40,995 nucleotides of DNA. It comes from a bacterium MnTg02. Its GTDB lineage: Bacteria > Pseudomonadota > Alphaproteobacteria > Rhizobiales > BFAS01. The notes beneath the pieces are model-generated. The model worked only from the letters and a program-made list of their open reading frames with translations. It did no database searches and had not been told where the DNA came from. Both the position numbers and the translations under genes were made by a program. Positions within the stretch are counted from its first letter, which is position 1. Each line of letters begins with the position of its first letter. The DNA lies in assembly GCA_008974985.1 (NCBI GenBank), contig BFAS01000036.1, positions 1-40,995 on the forward strand, given 5' to 3'. Below, in pieces: positions 29,416-38,607 of the stretch.

Positions 29416-30756
29416 TTAAGCGAGAGCCGCCGACCAGGCTCTTTCAATCAGACGCGCGGGCGTATCGCCGAATTCGTACCCTGCGACGCCTGTACACAGG
29501 TTCACATTGACGGGGGCATGATGACCTTCGATCGCGAATTCAGTGTAATGAATGACACTGGCAATTCGTTTTACGGCGTTCATTGCGAATTCCGGAGGTG
29601 TATCCGGCAGGACAACGACGAACTTGTGCCCGGCATACCGGGTTGCCAAATCCTCGCCCCGGACCAGATAGCCAATCACTTCGCCAATTTGCCGGATCAC
29701 CCTGTCGCCGCCTGCATAGCCCATCAGAGCATTGATTTGCTCTATATTCTGAATGGCGAAGGAGGCGATGCTAAATGTCTGACTGGTCCGCTCCGTATCG
29801 GCGATGATCTGCGCGAGATGTTCGAGAAGAAAGCCGCGATTATAAAGACCGGTCAGCGCATCGTTTGTCGCGAAATGCTTGGCGGCTGAGTAGACATGGC
29901 GAAGCGTGTCGCGAAATCTCAGTTCGCGAATAAGCATCACAGTCCGCAATTCGAGTTCATTGGCCAGAACGGGTTTGAATAGAATATCCGTAACGCCGCA
30001 CCCGTAAGCTTCCTGCGGATTGTCCAATACAGACTTCTCCGCGAGTAGCAACACCGGCACATTGAACATCCGCGAATTGCGGCGCAGCTCTGCGACAAAT
30101 TCCAGACAGGCTGAAGGATTGGCGCCAACATCCATTAATATCGTGTCGAATTTCTCGCGCGAGAGATAATCCATCGCGGTAGAAAAAGAGAGTGCGCCGA
30201 CCAGGGTTGCTTTTTTCGACAAAGCATTTTCAGCCATTCCATAGCTTGACGCATCGCCGAGGAACAAAACCTTGGCATTGTCGATTTGCCGTGGAGGGGT
30301 GACGGGTTCCGGAGCATCGACACCATATTTAGCCGACGTATTCAGACGGCGGATAAGCTCCTCGTGCATGGTATTGAGGCGCACAAGGGCTTTGACGCGG
30401 TGACAGATTTGCGCGGATTGTATCGGCCCGAGCAACAAATCATCGATGGCCGTTAGTTCGCTATTGATGTTCAGCTCGCGACTGCCGCCGATCAGCATAA
30501 TGCGCATACGGCTTGCGAGCGTGCTGTCTTTAAGGGTTTGAGCAAGGGCCAGAAAGGAACGCGGATTATTCTGCGCTTCGATCGAATCCATGTTCAAGAT
30601 AACGACATCAGGCCGCCGCCGCCCAGTAAGTTCGGCGGCGCTTTGAGTGATGTCGCCGGTATAACTTTCGAAGCCCTTTTCATGAAGGGCGCTCGCAATG
30701 TCCTCTTGAGCGGGCTTCGAGTCGCCGACAATGAGTACGCGAGCCGCACTGTTCAT
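29416..30756 (-). CDS. PopA/PleD-like protein: two receiver domains plus degenerate GGDEF domain with retained I-site
   Basis: REC1 VLIVGDSKPAQED...VVILNMDS; REC2 ...DTILMDVG...LFKP; GGDEF entry NDALTGLYNR; signature RGEDLATRYAGHKF instead of RxxDxxxRYGGEEF. Confidence 0.8.
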   Translation of the reverse strand: MNSAARVLIVGDSKPAQEDIASALHEKGFESYTGDITQSAAELTGRRRPDVVILNMDSIEAQNNPRSFLALAQTLKDSTLASRMRIMLIGGSRELNINSELTAIDDLLLGPIQSAQICHRVKALVRLNTMHEELIRRLNTSAKYGVDAPEPVTPPRQIDNAKVLFLGDASSYGMAENALSKKATLVGALSFSTAMDYLSREKFDTILMDVGANPSACLEFVAELRRNSRMFNVPVLLLAEKSVLDNPQEAYGCGVTDILFKPVLANELELRTVMLIRELRFRDTLRHVYSAAKHFATNDALTGLYNRGFLLEHLAQIIADTERTSQTFSIASFAIQNIEQINALMGYAGGDRVIRQIGEVIGYLVRGEDLATRYAGHKFVVVLPDTPPEFAMNAVKRIASVIHYTEFAIEGHHAPVNVNLCTGVAGYEFGDTPARLIERAWSAALA

Positions 30757-30918
30757 GGCTGTAGGTTCCCCCCATTTTCGGATCTCAATCTTTTTGAGCC
30801 CGGAAGCTTAATAACCCATTAACCAACATGAAGATGGCGGCGGCGAGTTCGAAAAATTGATCGGATTTTCGAACTCATCACCGTCAATACGCCATGGCTA
30901 AAAACCTGGAAAAGGGCT

Positions 30919-32577
30919 CTAAATTTGTTGGAGAAGGGCGTCGCGACGCACATGGCCGCATTCGTCACGCGGAATTTGCCGCACCAAAACAATCTGTTCC
31001 GGCTGCTTGAAGGGGGCGACATTGCGATTCTCTAGGTAGGATTTGAGCGCTTGCAACGACGGAGAAGCGCCTGGTGCCGGAACTGCCGCCGCTAAAATAC
31101 GCTTGCCCATGACCGGGTCGTCAACCACGAATACCGCGGCGTCATCGAAACCGTCATATCCGGCATAGAGCAAATCCAATTCTTCTTCGCGCAACACTGT
31201 CCCGCCATGATAGATGACGGCATGCGGCGGTGCGCAGAGAGCGCTATTTGCTGCATCCTCGACAAGTGTGCAGCGAATGCCGGTGTGCACCCATGGGTTG
31301 GATGAGTTGCGCGAGATATGACCCAATTGCGTCAACGTTGCGCTGTTGGGTACGGAAAGGCCCCGTATATAGAGTGAACCGGCCATCGCCCTGCTATTTG
31401 ATCCTGTATCTTGAATGCGGCCACGCACGCGTGTTTCCAGCAGCACCAGAGGGCCATGCTGGCCATCCAGGGAGTGAACGCCGCCAAGCTCGAGAGCAGC
31501 CGGGTTTGCGCCTGCATGGCGGGCCGTGATGTGACAGGCCATGTCATTCAGATTGCGGATATCATAGACCGGAACAGGCGGCGTTTCGGACGCTATCGCG
31601 ATTGTTGTGTTGGCTTCCGGCCAGCCAACGGAACCGAGACGCGTTAATTCCAGCTCGCCGGATACAAGCGCACCATCTCTCAGCAAAGTCTCGGCGATGG
31701 GAGCCGGTAGGGCCGTATAGCTTATCTCTTCATCGCAAAGTTGCCGGAGGAAGCCGTCGTAATCGAATGGATGGTGCTGACTAAGATGGGTGCCCGAGAG
31801 TAGCCACGGGACAAAAAGGCCGGTGATACCGACAATATTCGTAAGCGGATAGGGATTGAGGAGGCGGTCCGCTATTGTCACATCGGCGGCGAGAACATGC
31901 TGCAGGCCGGCCGCAATCAATTCGCGGTGGGACCATAGGACCGGTTTGAAGCCATCCGATGTGACGGTCCATAAGACCAGAGCGACATCATCCAAATCAT
32001 TCTCGGGAAACTCATTGAAGATGTCCAAGTCAGTTGAATATGAGATGGTTGGATCAAACAGGTCCGATATAGGTGTCTGGCCATCTGCCAAATTAGTGCC
32101 AACGCCATAGATAAAGCGGACATTCACATGACGAGCCGCCAGTGCGCACATCATGTCGCCATGGCTGTATCCGGCAAACTCATGGACGGATATGATCCCT
32201 TTGACGGGCATATGCACCAGTGCTTGCTCAATCTCGTGGGCGCGCCACAGCATAGATACTGGGCAGGCGATGAGCCCGGCCCTCATGGCACCAAGTATAG
32301 CGAGGGGAAGCTCGGCTGTATTTGGCAGCTGAATAGCGATCGCGTCACCCGGTTTCAGCCCGTGAGTAAGAAACCGCCTGGCGAGTTGGTCGACAATGAC
32401 GTCAATGCTCCGGTAATCCAGCCAAGCCGGGCAGCCAAGTTGATATTCGGCGCTTACTGCCGCGTTTGAGAGAGCAGAGGCTTCAGGATGCTGGGCCGCC
32501 CAAAAGCGCAGAAGTTCGTCAAGCGTCCGCTGCTCCGCTACGTGCGCGGGTTCTGGATGAGTTGAATCTGTTGACAT
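30919..32577 (-). CDS. AMP-binding (ANL superfamily) domain protein with degenerate catalytic motifs
   Basis: Overall acyl-CoA ligase-like layout (LKPGDAIAIQLPNTAELPLAILGAMRAGLIACPVSMLWR..., C-terminal LKSYLENRNVAPFKQPEQIVLVRQIPRDECGHVRRDAL), but P-loop and catalytic Lys motifs are altered. Confidence 0.75.
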   Translation of the reverse strand: MSTDSTHPEPAHVAEQRTLDELLRFWAAQHPEASALSNAAVSAEYQLGCPAWLDYRSIDVIVDQLARRFLTHGLKPGDAIAIQLPNTAELPLAILGAMRAGLIACPVSMLWRAHEIEQALVHMPVKGIISVHEFAGYSHGDMMCALAARHVNVRFIYGVGTNLADGQTPISDLFDPTISYSTDLDIFNEFPENDLDDVALVLWTVTSDGFKPVLWSHRELIAAGLQHVLAADVTIADRLLNPYPLTNIVGITGLFVPWLLSGTHLSQHHPFDYDGFLRQLCDEEISYTALPAPIAETLLRDGALVSGELELTRLGSVGWPEANTTIAIASETPPVPVYDIRNLNDMACHITARHAGANPAALELGGVHSLDGQHGPLVLLETRVRGRIQDTGSNSRAMAGSLYIRGLSVPNSATLTQLGHISRNSSNPWVHTGIRCTLVEDAANSALCAPPHAVIYHGGTVLREEELDLLYAGYDGFDDAAVFVVDDPVMGKRILAAAVPAPGASPSLQALKSYLENRNVAPFKQPEQIVLVRQIPRDECGHVRRDALLQQI

Positions 32578-32654
32578 GTCCCCTGCTATGCCGCCGCTGC
32601 CATGCCTCGGTTTTTGCCACTACAGTCTTTTAGGCTTTATCGGGCGGGCTGGCC

Positions 32655-34439
32655 CTAGGGCCTTGCCTCTGCCCACCACGAATCGAGCCGATAGCCGTAT
32701 AATGATGCTTTATCAGGATGGCGCAAATGATTCCAGCGCGCCACCCACTGGCGCGGCAAGTGGAACAGCGGCAGGACGTAGCGGCCGGACAGCAGAACCC
32801 GGTCGAGAGCTCTGACGGCGGAAACGAATTGAGTCCGGTTTTTTGCTGCGAGCAAGGCGTGGATCATGGCATCGACGGCGGGGCTTTGAATGCCGGCAAA
32901 GTTGAATGTGCCCTCGGTTGCCGCGGCTTTGCTGCTCCATCGGAAATTCTGCTCGTTTCCTGGTGAAAGAGAAGCCGTCCAGTGATTTTGGATCATGTCG
33001 AAATCATAGGAGGTCTTGCGCCGCTGATATTGTGATGAGTCCACCTGGCGAATCTCGGCCTCTATGCCTGCTCGCTTAAGGGCGCGGGCAAAACTCAAGA
33101 GCAAACGCTCCTGGGCGCGTGTCGCGGCGAGGATTTCAAACCGGAAAGGTTTTTGGCTGGCTTTGTGGATAAGTTTGCCACCCTTGAGCACAAAGCCCGC
33201 ATTCTCGAAAAGAGCGAGCGCTTGACGCAGGTTCCTCCGATTTCGGCCGGTTCCGCTGCTGACGGGCGCTTTATGTGTTCCGTTCAGAACGTCGGGATCG
33301 ACCTCATTAGCAAAGGCGGCCAAAAGTTTGCGTTCATAATCGTCCGCCGGCCGGCCATGAGAGGACAGCTCAGAACGGGAGAAATAGCTCTGCGTGCGTG
33401 AATAGAGCCCGTGATAAAGGTTTTTGTTCATCCACTCGAAATCGAAGAGCAGGGTGATGGCTTTGCGCACGCGCTTGTCGGCGAAAATCGGCCGGCGCGT
33501 ATTGAACACAAGCGCCGACATGCCGGCCGGGATCGCCAGATCAAATTGTTCCTTTTCGACGCGCCCATCCTTCGCGGCCGGAAAATCATAAGCCAACGAC
33601 CATTGTCCGGGATCGGTTTCGGAGCGGATGTCAATTAGACCCTTCTTGAACCCCTCGAAAAGTGAATTGCTGTCGCGGTAATAGTCGAAACGGATTTCGT
33701 CAAAATTGAACCGGCCGCGATTGGCCGGGATGCTATGTCCCCAATAATTCGGATTTCGGCGGTAGGCGATGCGCATGCCTGGATCGATCTTGTCAACCAG
33801 ATAGGGGCCGCTGCCGATGGGTGCTGTTAGGCTCGTTTTTTCAAACGACTCTGGGCTGACATGGCGTTTCGGCAGGATCGGCATCAGGCCCATAATCAGC
33901 GGCATTTCCCGGTCGCCATCCGCGCTGAAGTGAAATTTGATTGTGTCGCTGCCGATCCTCTCGATCCGCGCGACCTTAGCGTAATAAAACCGGTGATTGG
34001 GGCGCCCTTTGTCGCGCAGCAGCGCGTGGGAGAAAACCACATCGTCTACCGTTACCGGCGTGCCATCCGAAAAAGCTGCTTCCTTGCGCAGCGTAAACGA
34101 TACCCAACTTCGATCATCGGGTGTCTCGACGGTTTCGGCCAGCAGGCCATAGAGCGAGAAGGGTTCGTCGAATGCGCGCGCCATCAGGCTTTCATAGACA
34201 TAGCCGCGAATTCCGGCCGCCGAGACGCCTTTGATGATGAGCGGATTGAGGCTGTCGAAACTGCCAACAGCCGCAAGATTTAAGCGCCCGCCCTTGGGCG
34301 CGGCTGGATTGACATAGGAGAAGTGTTTGAAGCCGGGGCCGTGCTTGAGAGAACCATGCATGGCGATCCCGTGCGCGGGCTCGGCCGTGGCGGGACTTGC
34401 AAAAAGCACAAGCGCGGCAATGGCGAAGAGGTATCTCAT
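32655..34439 (-). CDS. Extracellular solute-binding protein, peptide/YejA-like (SBP family 5)
   Basis: Signal peptide; FDSLNPLIIKGVSAAG, WVSFTLRKEAAFSDGTPVTVDDVVFS, YRRNPNYWG, VRKAITLLFDFEWMNKNLYHGLYSRTQSYF. Confidence 0.88.
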   Translation of the reverse strand: MRYLFAIAALVLFASPATAEPAHGIAMHGSLKHGPGFKHFSYVNPAAPKGGRLNLAAVGSFDSLNPLIIKGVSAAGIRGYVYESLMARAFDEPFSLYGLLAETVETPDDRSWVSFTLRKEAAFSDGTPVTVDDVVFSHALLRDKGRPNHRFYYAKVARIERIGSDTIKFHFSADGDREMPLIMGLMPILPKRHVSPESFEKTSLTAPIGSGPYLVDKIDPGMRIAYRRNPNYWGHSIPANRGRFNFDEIRFDYYRDSNSLFEGFKKGLIDIRSETDPGQWSLAYDFPAAKDGRVEKEQFDLAIPAGMSALVFNTRRPIFADKRVRKAITLLFDFEWMNKNLYHGLYSRTQSYFSRSELSSHGRPADDYERKLLAAFANEVDPDVLNGTHKAPVSSGTGRNRRNLRQALALFENAGFVLKGGKLIHKASQKPFRFEILAATRAQERLLLSFARALKRAGIEAEIRQVDSSQYQRRKTSYDFDMIQNHWTASLSPGNEQNFRWSSKAAATEGTFNFAGIQSPAVDAMIHALLAAKNRTQFVSAVRALDRVLLSGRYVLPLFHLPRQWVARWNHLRHPDKASLYGYRLDSWWAEARP

Positions 34440-34871
34440 TGGCTCTTCTTACCTGTGTACAATTCGAAAAAACGTGCCCCTATTCACGATTTTTCTGTGT
34501 CAAATAATCTTGAGCAAATCACCGCGAAAGATTTTTTCCCGGCAAAAAATCAGGCCGTTCGTGCGTCCGGAGATCCTATTCAAATTCTCTCGGTTGCGTC
34601 TAGTCTGCCTGAATTATCAAAGACATATCATAGCTAGCATCAACGCCAATCCAGTCGAGATAATGACATTCACGGCCCGCGTGGGCGATCGATTTTTGCG
34701 CCGGCGTCAAAGTGTCTTTGGTGTCACGGTCGGTGGATTTGGGATTAAGACATGGCGTATGTTAGATTAATCGCCACGTGAATGCCGCAATTCGATGCAT
34801 TTGAGCGCGCTAAACAGCGCCATGAGGTGCACTAATTTAGTATTGAGAGGGCAGAGCTCCGGGCTCTGGCT

Positions 34872-35687
34872 ATGAAAGGTTTTATCTTCATGTTGACGAC
34901 ACTGAGGCTAGGAATGACAAAGCGGCCGCCCTCAGCGAGGAGTTGCCTGACACGAGCTGCATTGATGGTTCTGTTGCTTGTTCCTTTCGCGAGTACTGTG
35001 CATGCACAAAAGGCCGCGAAGGGAAAACAGGATAAGAGTCCCGCTCAGAAGATCAGCAAGCCATCTTGGATAAAGATATGTCCCAAGCAGGAAAAAGACT
35101 TCAAGGTTTGCATTGTGCAGGTCGATGGCTTGAACTCAATTACAGGGCAACCTTATTCGCCCGTATCCGTTGAGATCGTTTTAAAGGGCAAGGAACAGAA
35201 GACGCAGCTCATAGCCAGTTTCCAGCACATTATGCCGGCGATTGTTTCTGTGACGGATAAGAAGACAAAAAAGAAAAGAAACGTGCTTAGAGCGTCAGCG
35301 CCGAGAATTAGGATACAAGCGGGTGTTCGCTATCAGATCGACAAACAGAAATACGTCGATATGAAATTCTTATGGTGCGACCAAGTTGGATGCCTTGCCG
35401 GAGGGGAGGCAAAGGACGATCTCGTCAAGAGTTTGAAAAACGGCAAAATCATTGTTGTTGCCATCATGAACAACGAACGGCTCATGCCCGTACCTGTCCC
35501 ACTTAAAGGTTTCAAAGAGGCTTTTGACGGTCCGCCGTTGGAGATCAAGGCGTTTCAGAAAAGAATTCAAGCGCGTATTCAACAATTCAGAATTGCAGCT
35601 GCATCTGCGCAGAAAAGGGCGAAAGCAAATGCGGCGGCAGCGGCGGCAGCGGCGGCAAAAGCAGGGACAACGGTGAAGAAGAAGTAG
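34872..35687 (+). CDS. Invasion-associated locus B (IalB)-like protein
   Basis: Signal peptide; WIKICPKQEKDFKVCIVQVDGL, RIQAGVRYQIDKQKYVDMKFLWCDQVGCLAGGEA; Ala/Lys-rich tail. Confidence 0.78.
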   Translation: MKGFIFMLTTLRLGMTKRPPSARSCLTRAALMVLLLVPFASTVHAQKAAKGKQDKSPAQKISKPSWIKICPKQEKDFKVCIVQVDGLNSITGQPYSPVSVEIVLKGKEQKTQLIASFQHIMPAIVSVTDKKTKKKRNVLRASAPRIRIQAGVRYQIDKQKYVDMKFLWCDQVGCLAGGEAKDDLVKSLKNGKIIVVAIMNNERLMPVPVPLKGFKEAFDGPPLEIKAFQKRIQARIQQFRIAAASAQKRAKANAAAAAAAAAKAGTTVKKK

Positions 35688-35875
35688 GGTAGGCTGAAAT
35701 ATTGGTCTGGCTGCTTCGAAAATATAGAAGCGGCCAGACATTTATGGAATGGCTGGTTTGTGTGAGGCCGTTCCAGCAAGCGGCGCGTGCCAGCCGCGCA
35801 CGGCAATTCCAGAAAAAGCGCTATCCCTCAGCGATCAATTATTCGTATGTCCACCGACGTTTGCTGCTGCCGGGT

Positions 35876-36208
35876 TCAATGTTCCTGTACAAAACGAAAT
35901 CGATAGATTCCGCCATCGAGGTCATCGAACAGCTCAGAAACTTGCGGATGCCGGACTGGCTCGCCGGAAAAGTCCGGAATGAGATTTTGTTCCGAAACAT
36001 AGGCGATATATTCCGTGTCGTCATTCTCGGCGAGGAGATGATAGTAAGGTTGATCCTTGGCTGGCCGGACTTCCTCAGGAATCGAAAGCCACCAATCATC
36101 GGTATTGCTGAACGTCGGATCGACGTCGAAAACAACACCGCGAAAGGCATAGATCCGGTGCTTGACGACTTGACCCAGTTGGTATTTGGCTATTTTGTTG
36201 TTTTCCAT
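35876..36208 (-). CDS. hspQ: Heat shock protein HspQ (hemimethylated DNA-binding/YccV-like)
   Basis: KYQLGQVVKHRIYAFRGVVFDVDPTFSNTDDWWLSIPEEVRPAKDQPYYHLLAENDDTEYIAYVSEQNLIPD; ORF opens at 36223, MENNK at 36208 is plausible. Confidence 0.88.
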   Translation of the reverse strand: MENNKIAKYQLGQVVKHRIYAFRGVVFDVDPTFSNTDDWWLSIPEEVRPAKDQPYYHLLAENDDTEYIAYVSEQNLIPDFSGEPVRHPQVSELFDDLDGGIYRFRFVQEH

Positions 36209-36317
36209 AATACGCACGACCATAAAAGCAGCAAAGGCATCTTAATGCGATATCATGGTGTTTGGCCAAACCGCAATAGTAATTTGACGTAATCGCTCAT
36301 CAAATGCCGGTGCGGTA

Positions 36318-37343
36318 CTAACCGTCTTTCTCGCGCACGAGATTTGCCAAATCGACGATGACTTTGGCCTGCTTCCAAGTCGCGTCATCTTGCATTTTGC
36401 CGTCAATCATGACAGCTCCTGTGCCATCCGGCATCGCTTCCAGAATCCTCTCCGCAAATTCGATTTCTTGGGCTTCGGGGCTGAAAACCCGCCTCGCAAT
36501 CTCGATTTGGCTCGGGTGAAGGGACCACGCACCAACGCACCCTTGCAGGAACGCATTGCGGAACTGCGCCTCGCAGGCGTCGGCGTCAGCAAAATCTCCG
36601 AATGGTCCGTAAAATGGCTTGAGGCCATAAGAGACACAGGCGTCGACCATGCGTCCAATCGTGTAGTGCCAAAGATCTTGTTGAACGAATTGACGCTCAC
36701 CATTCTGAGGCGCGTCCGTCAGCACGCCATAGAACGGGTGACCGCCGCCAACGCGCGTGGTTTTCATACCGCGTGAGGCCGCAAGATCCGCCGGACCAAG
36801 ACTCATCCCATGCATCCGCGGGCTTGCCGCTGCGATCGCCTCAACATTCTTAACGCCTTCCGCCGTTTCGAGAATGGCATGAATGAGGATGGGTTTTGCA
36901 ATATCGTGCCGCGCCTCAAGTTGGGCCAAGAGTTGATCGAGATAGTGAATATCCCAAGGCCCTTCGACCATAGGCAACATGATCACATCCAACGCGTTTC
37001 CGGCTGCGGCGACAATCTCGCTCACATCATCGAGAGCCCAGGGACTTTTCAAACTGTTGATACGTGTCCAAAGAGATGTCGCGCCGAATTGGTGCGATTG
37101 GGCGATCTCGATAAAACCCTTGCGTGCCGCCTCCTTGGCGTCGGCGGGAATTGCGTCCTCCAGATTACCAAGCAGGACGTCAACCTGACCGATGAGGTTT
37201 GGTATCTTTGCTTTAATTTTGTCGATATGGGGCGGGATGAAATGGATCATGCGCTCAAGCCGCACCGGCAGTTGCCTCAGGGGCTGAGGCGCGCCGATGG
37301 TCAAAGGGTCATAGAAGCGGGAGGGGGACTTCTGAGTCGGCAT
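36318..37343 (-). CDS. HpcH/HpaI aldolase/citrate lyase family protein, malyl-CoA lyase-like
   Basis: [93 protein letters not shown]. Confidence 0.85.
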   Translation of the reverse strand: MPTQKSPSRFYDPLTIGAPQPLRQLPVRLERMIHFIPPHIDKIKAKIPNLIGQVDVLLGNLEDAIPADAKEAARKGFIEIAQSHQFGATSLWTRINSLKSPWALDDVSEIVAAAGNALDVIMLPMVEGPWDIHYLDQLLAQLEARHDIAKPILIHAILETAEGVKNVEAIAAASPRMHGMSLGPADLAASRGMKTTRVGGGHPFYGVLTDAPQNGERQFVQQDLWHYTIGRMVDACVSYGLKPFYGPFGDFADADACEAQFRNAFLQGCVGAWSLHPSQIEIARRVFSPEAQEIEFAERILEAMPDGTGAVMIDGKMQDDATWKQAKVIVDLANLVREKDG

Positions 37344-37380
37344 GTTTCAATCCTTTAATTTATGGTTGCGCGTGCAGCGT

Positions 37381-38280
37381 TTATGACCAACGCCTATTTG
37401 ACCACATCCACTGCTCCGGATATTCGCGGATCCACTCCTCAAACTGCTTATGCATTGCGGCAGTTATCACACGAACATCCTCTTGCGGGTCATCGGTTCG
37501 CGGCACTTTGAGTTCTTTGATCTCGACCGCGAATTGGCACTTATTGTCTTTTCGCACACAGCGTCCCATCCACATTCGGGCGCCAAGGCGCCGCGCGAGC
37601 ATGGCGGGAAAGGGCGTCGATGGTGCGGGATGGCCAAAAAACGGCACGTCAATGCCTTTCTTTTCGTAAAGATCACATAGAAAGCCGAGCCTGCCCCCTT
37701 GGCGCAGATAACTGCCGATCATGCGGGCGGTATCGTGCCCGGCGAGGTTTCCCTTCATCTTGCCTTTTGCAAAGAGGCCGCCGGGGTATAGCTCGGTCCG
37801 CATACTGCGCAAATAAAGATCGACGAACGGGTTCTTAACCAGACGGTAGACGGCGGCCGGTTTGGTCCCCGCTCTGGCCATCGGCCACATGGAGAGTTCC
37901 CAATTGCCCGTATGAAGCGACACACAGATTGCTGGTCCCATTTTTGATTTATAGCGTTTGAGCACATACTCCGTCCTATTCTCGATCCGCTCCGGCTGTT
38001 TCAGGAGGCGGTCGAGCTGCATCGTTTCGGCCATCACGCGGCCGAGGTTAGCCCACATATCAAGTGCAATCTGCTCTCGTTCCTCAGGGGTCTTTTCAGG
38101 ATAAGCGCGCGCCAGATTATCAAGGGCCCGGCGATGCCGTCTGCCGCGTGGGGCAAGCACGCGCCAGGTGCGTGCGGAAATCGCCACGGCCATATCCAGG
38201 GGAAATAGTCTGACGAACTCAATAATGGCTCTGAGAGCAAAATATTCGAGCCTGTAGCGAAGAAGGAGAAGTGGACTCAT
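37381..38280 (-). CDS. Lysophospholipid/lipid A acyltransferase family protein (LpxL/HtrB-like)
   Basis: LHTGNWE (HX4E) acyltransferase motif, length and C-terminal YPEQWMWSNRRW. Confidence 0.88.
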   Translation of the reverse strand: MSPLLLLRYRLEYFALRAIIEFVRLFPLDMAVAISARTWRVLAPRGRRHRRALDNLARAYPEKTPEEREQIALDMWANLGRVMAETMQLDRLLKQPERIENRTEYVLKRYKSKMGPAICVSLHTGNWELSMWPMARAGTKPAAVYRLVKNPFVDLYLRSMRTELYPGGLFAKGKMKGNLAGHDTARMIGSYLRQGGRLGFLCDLYEKKGIDVPFFGHPAPSTPFPAMLARRLGARMWMGRCVRKDNKCQFAVEIKELKVPRTDDPQEDVRVITAAMHKQFEEWIREYPEQWMWSNRRWS

Positions 38281-38454
38281 AAGTGGGGTCCTATGATCTG
38301 AACAAATCGCATCCCGTTTGGTGCTCCGGGAAAAGGCAGGCGTTAACTCGTATGTTACTCTGGTAGGTTACTGGGGCTGGATGGGCTCTGTTGGCAAGCC
38401 AAAAGCAGTCCGTCAAGTGCGCTTGTACTGCAGCCGGGCAGCTTTGAGCTCTTT

Positions 38455-38607
38455 GCCTGAACTTTATTCGTGTTTGGCCTGAACTTTATTCGTGTTTGGC
38501 CTGAACTTTATTCGTGTTTGGCCTGAACTTTATTCGTGTTTGGCCTGAACTTTATTCATGTTTGGCCTGAACTTTATTCATGTTTGGCCTGAACTTATTC
38601 ATGTTTG
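38455..38607. repeat. Tandem repeat, 22-bp unit GCCTGAACTTTATTC[G/A]TGTTTG, 7 copies (last copy 21 bp)
   Basis: Copies at 38455, 38477, 38499, 38521, 38543, 38565 and 38587; copies 1-4 carry TTCGTG, 5-7 carry TTCATG; copy 7 lacks one T. Confidence 0.97.

Noticed and set aside
34323-34770. Two overlapping ORFs upstream of the IalB-like gene
   Set aside because: They begin inside the YejA-like CDS on the other strand and show no conserved features.
38455-38607. Possible CRISPR array
   Set aside because: The repeats are directly contiguous with no spacers, so it is a simple tandem repeat.
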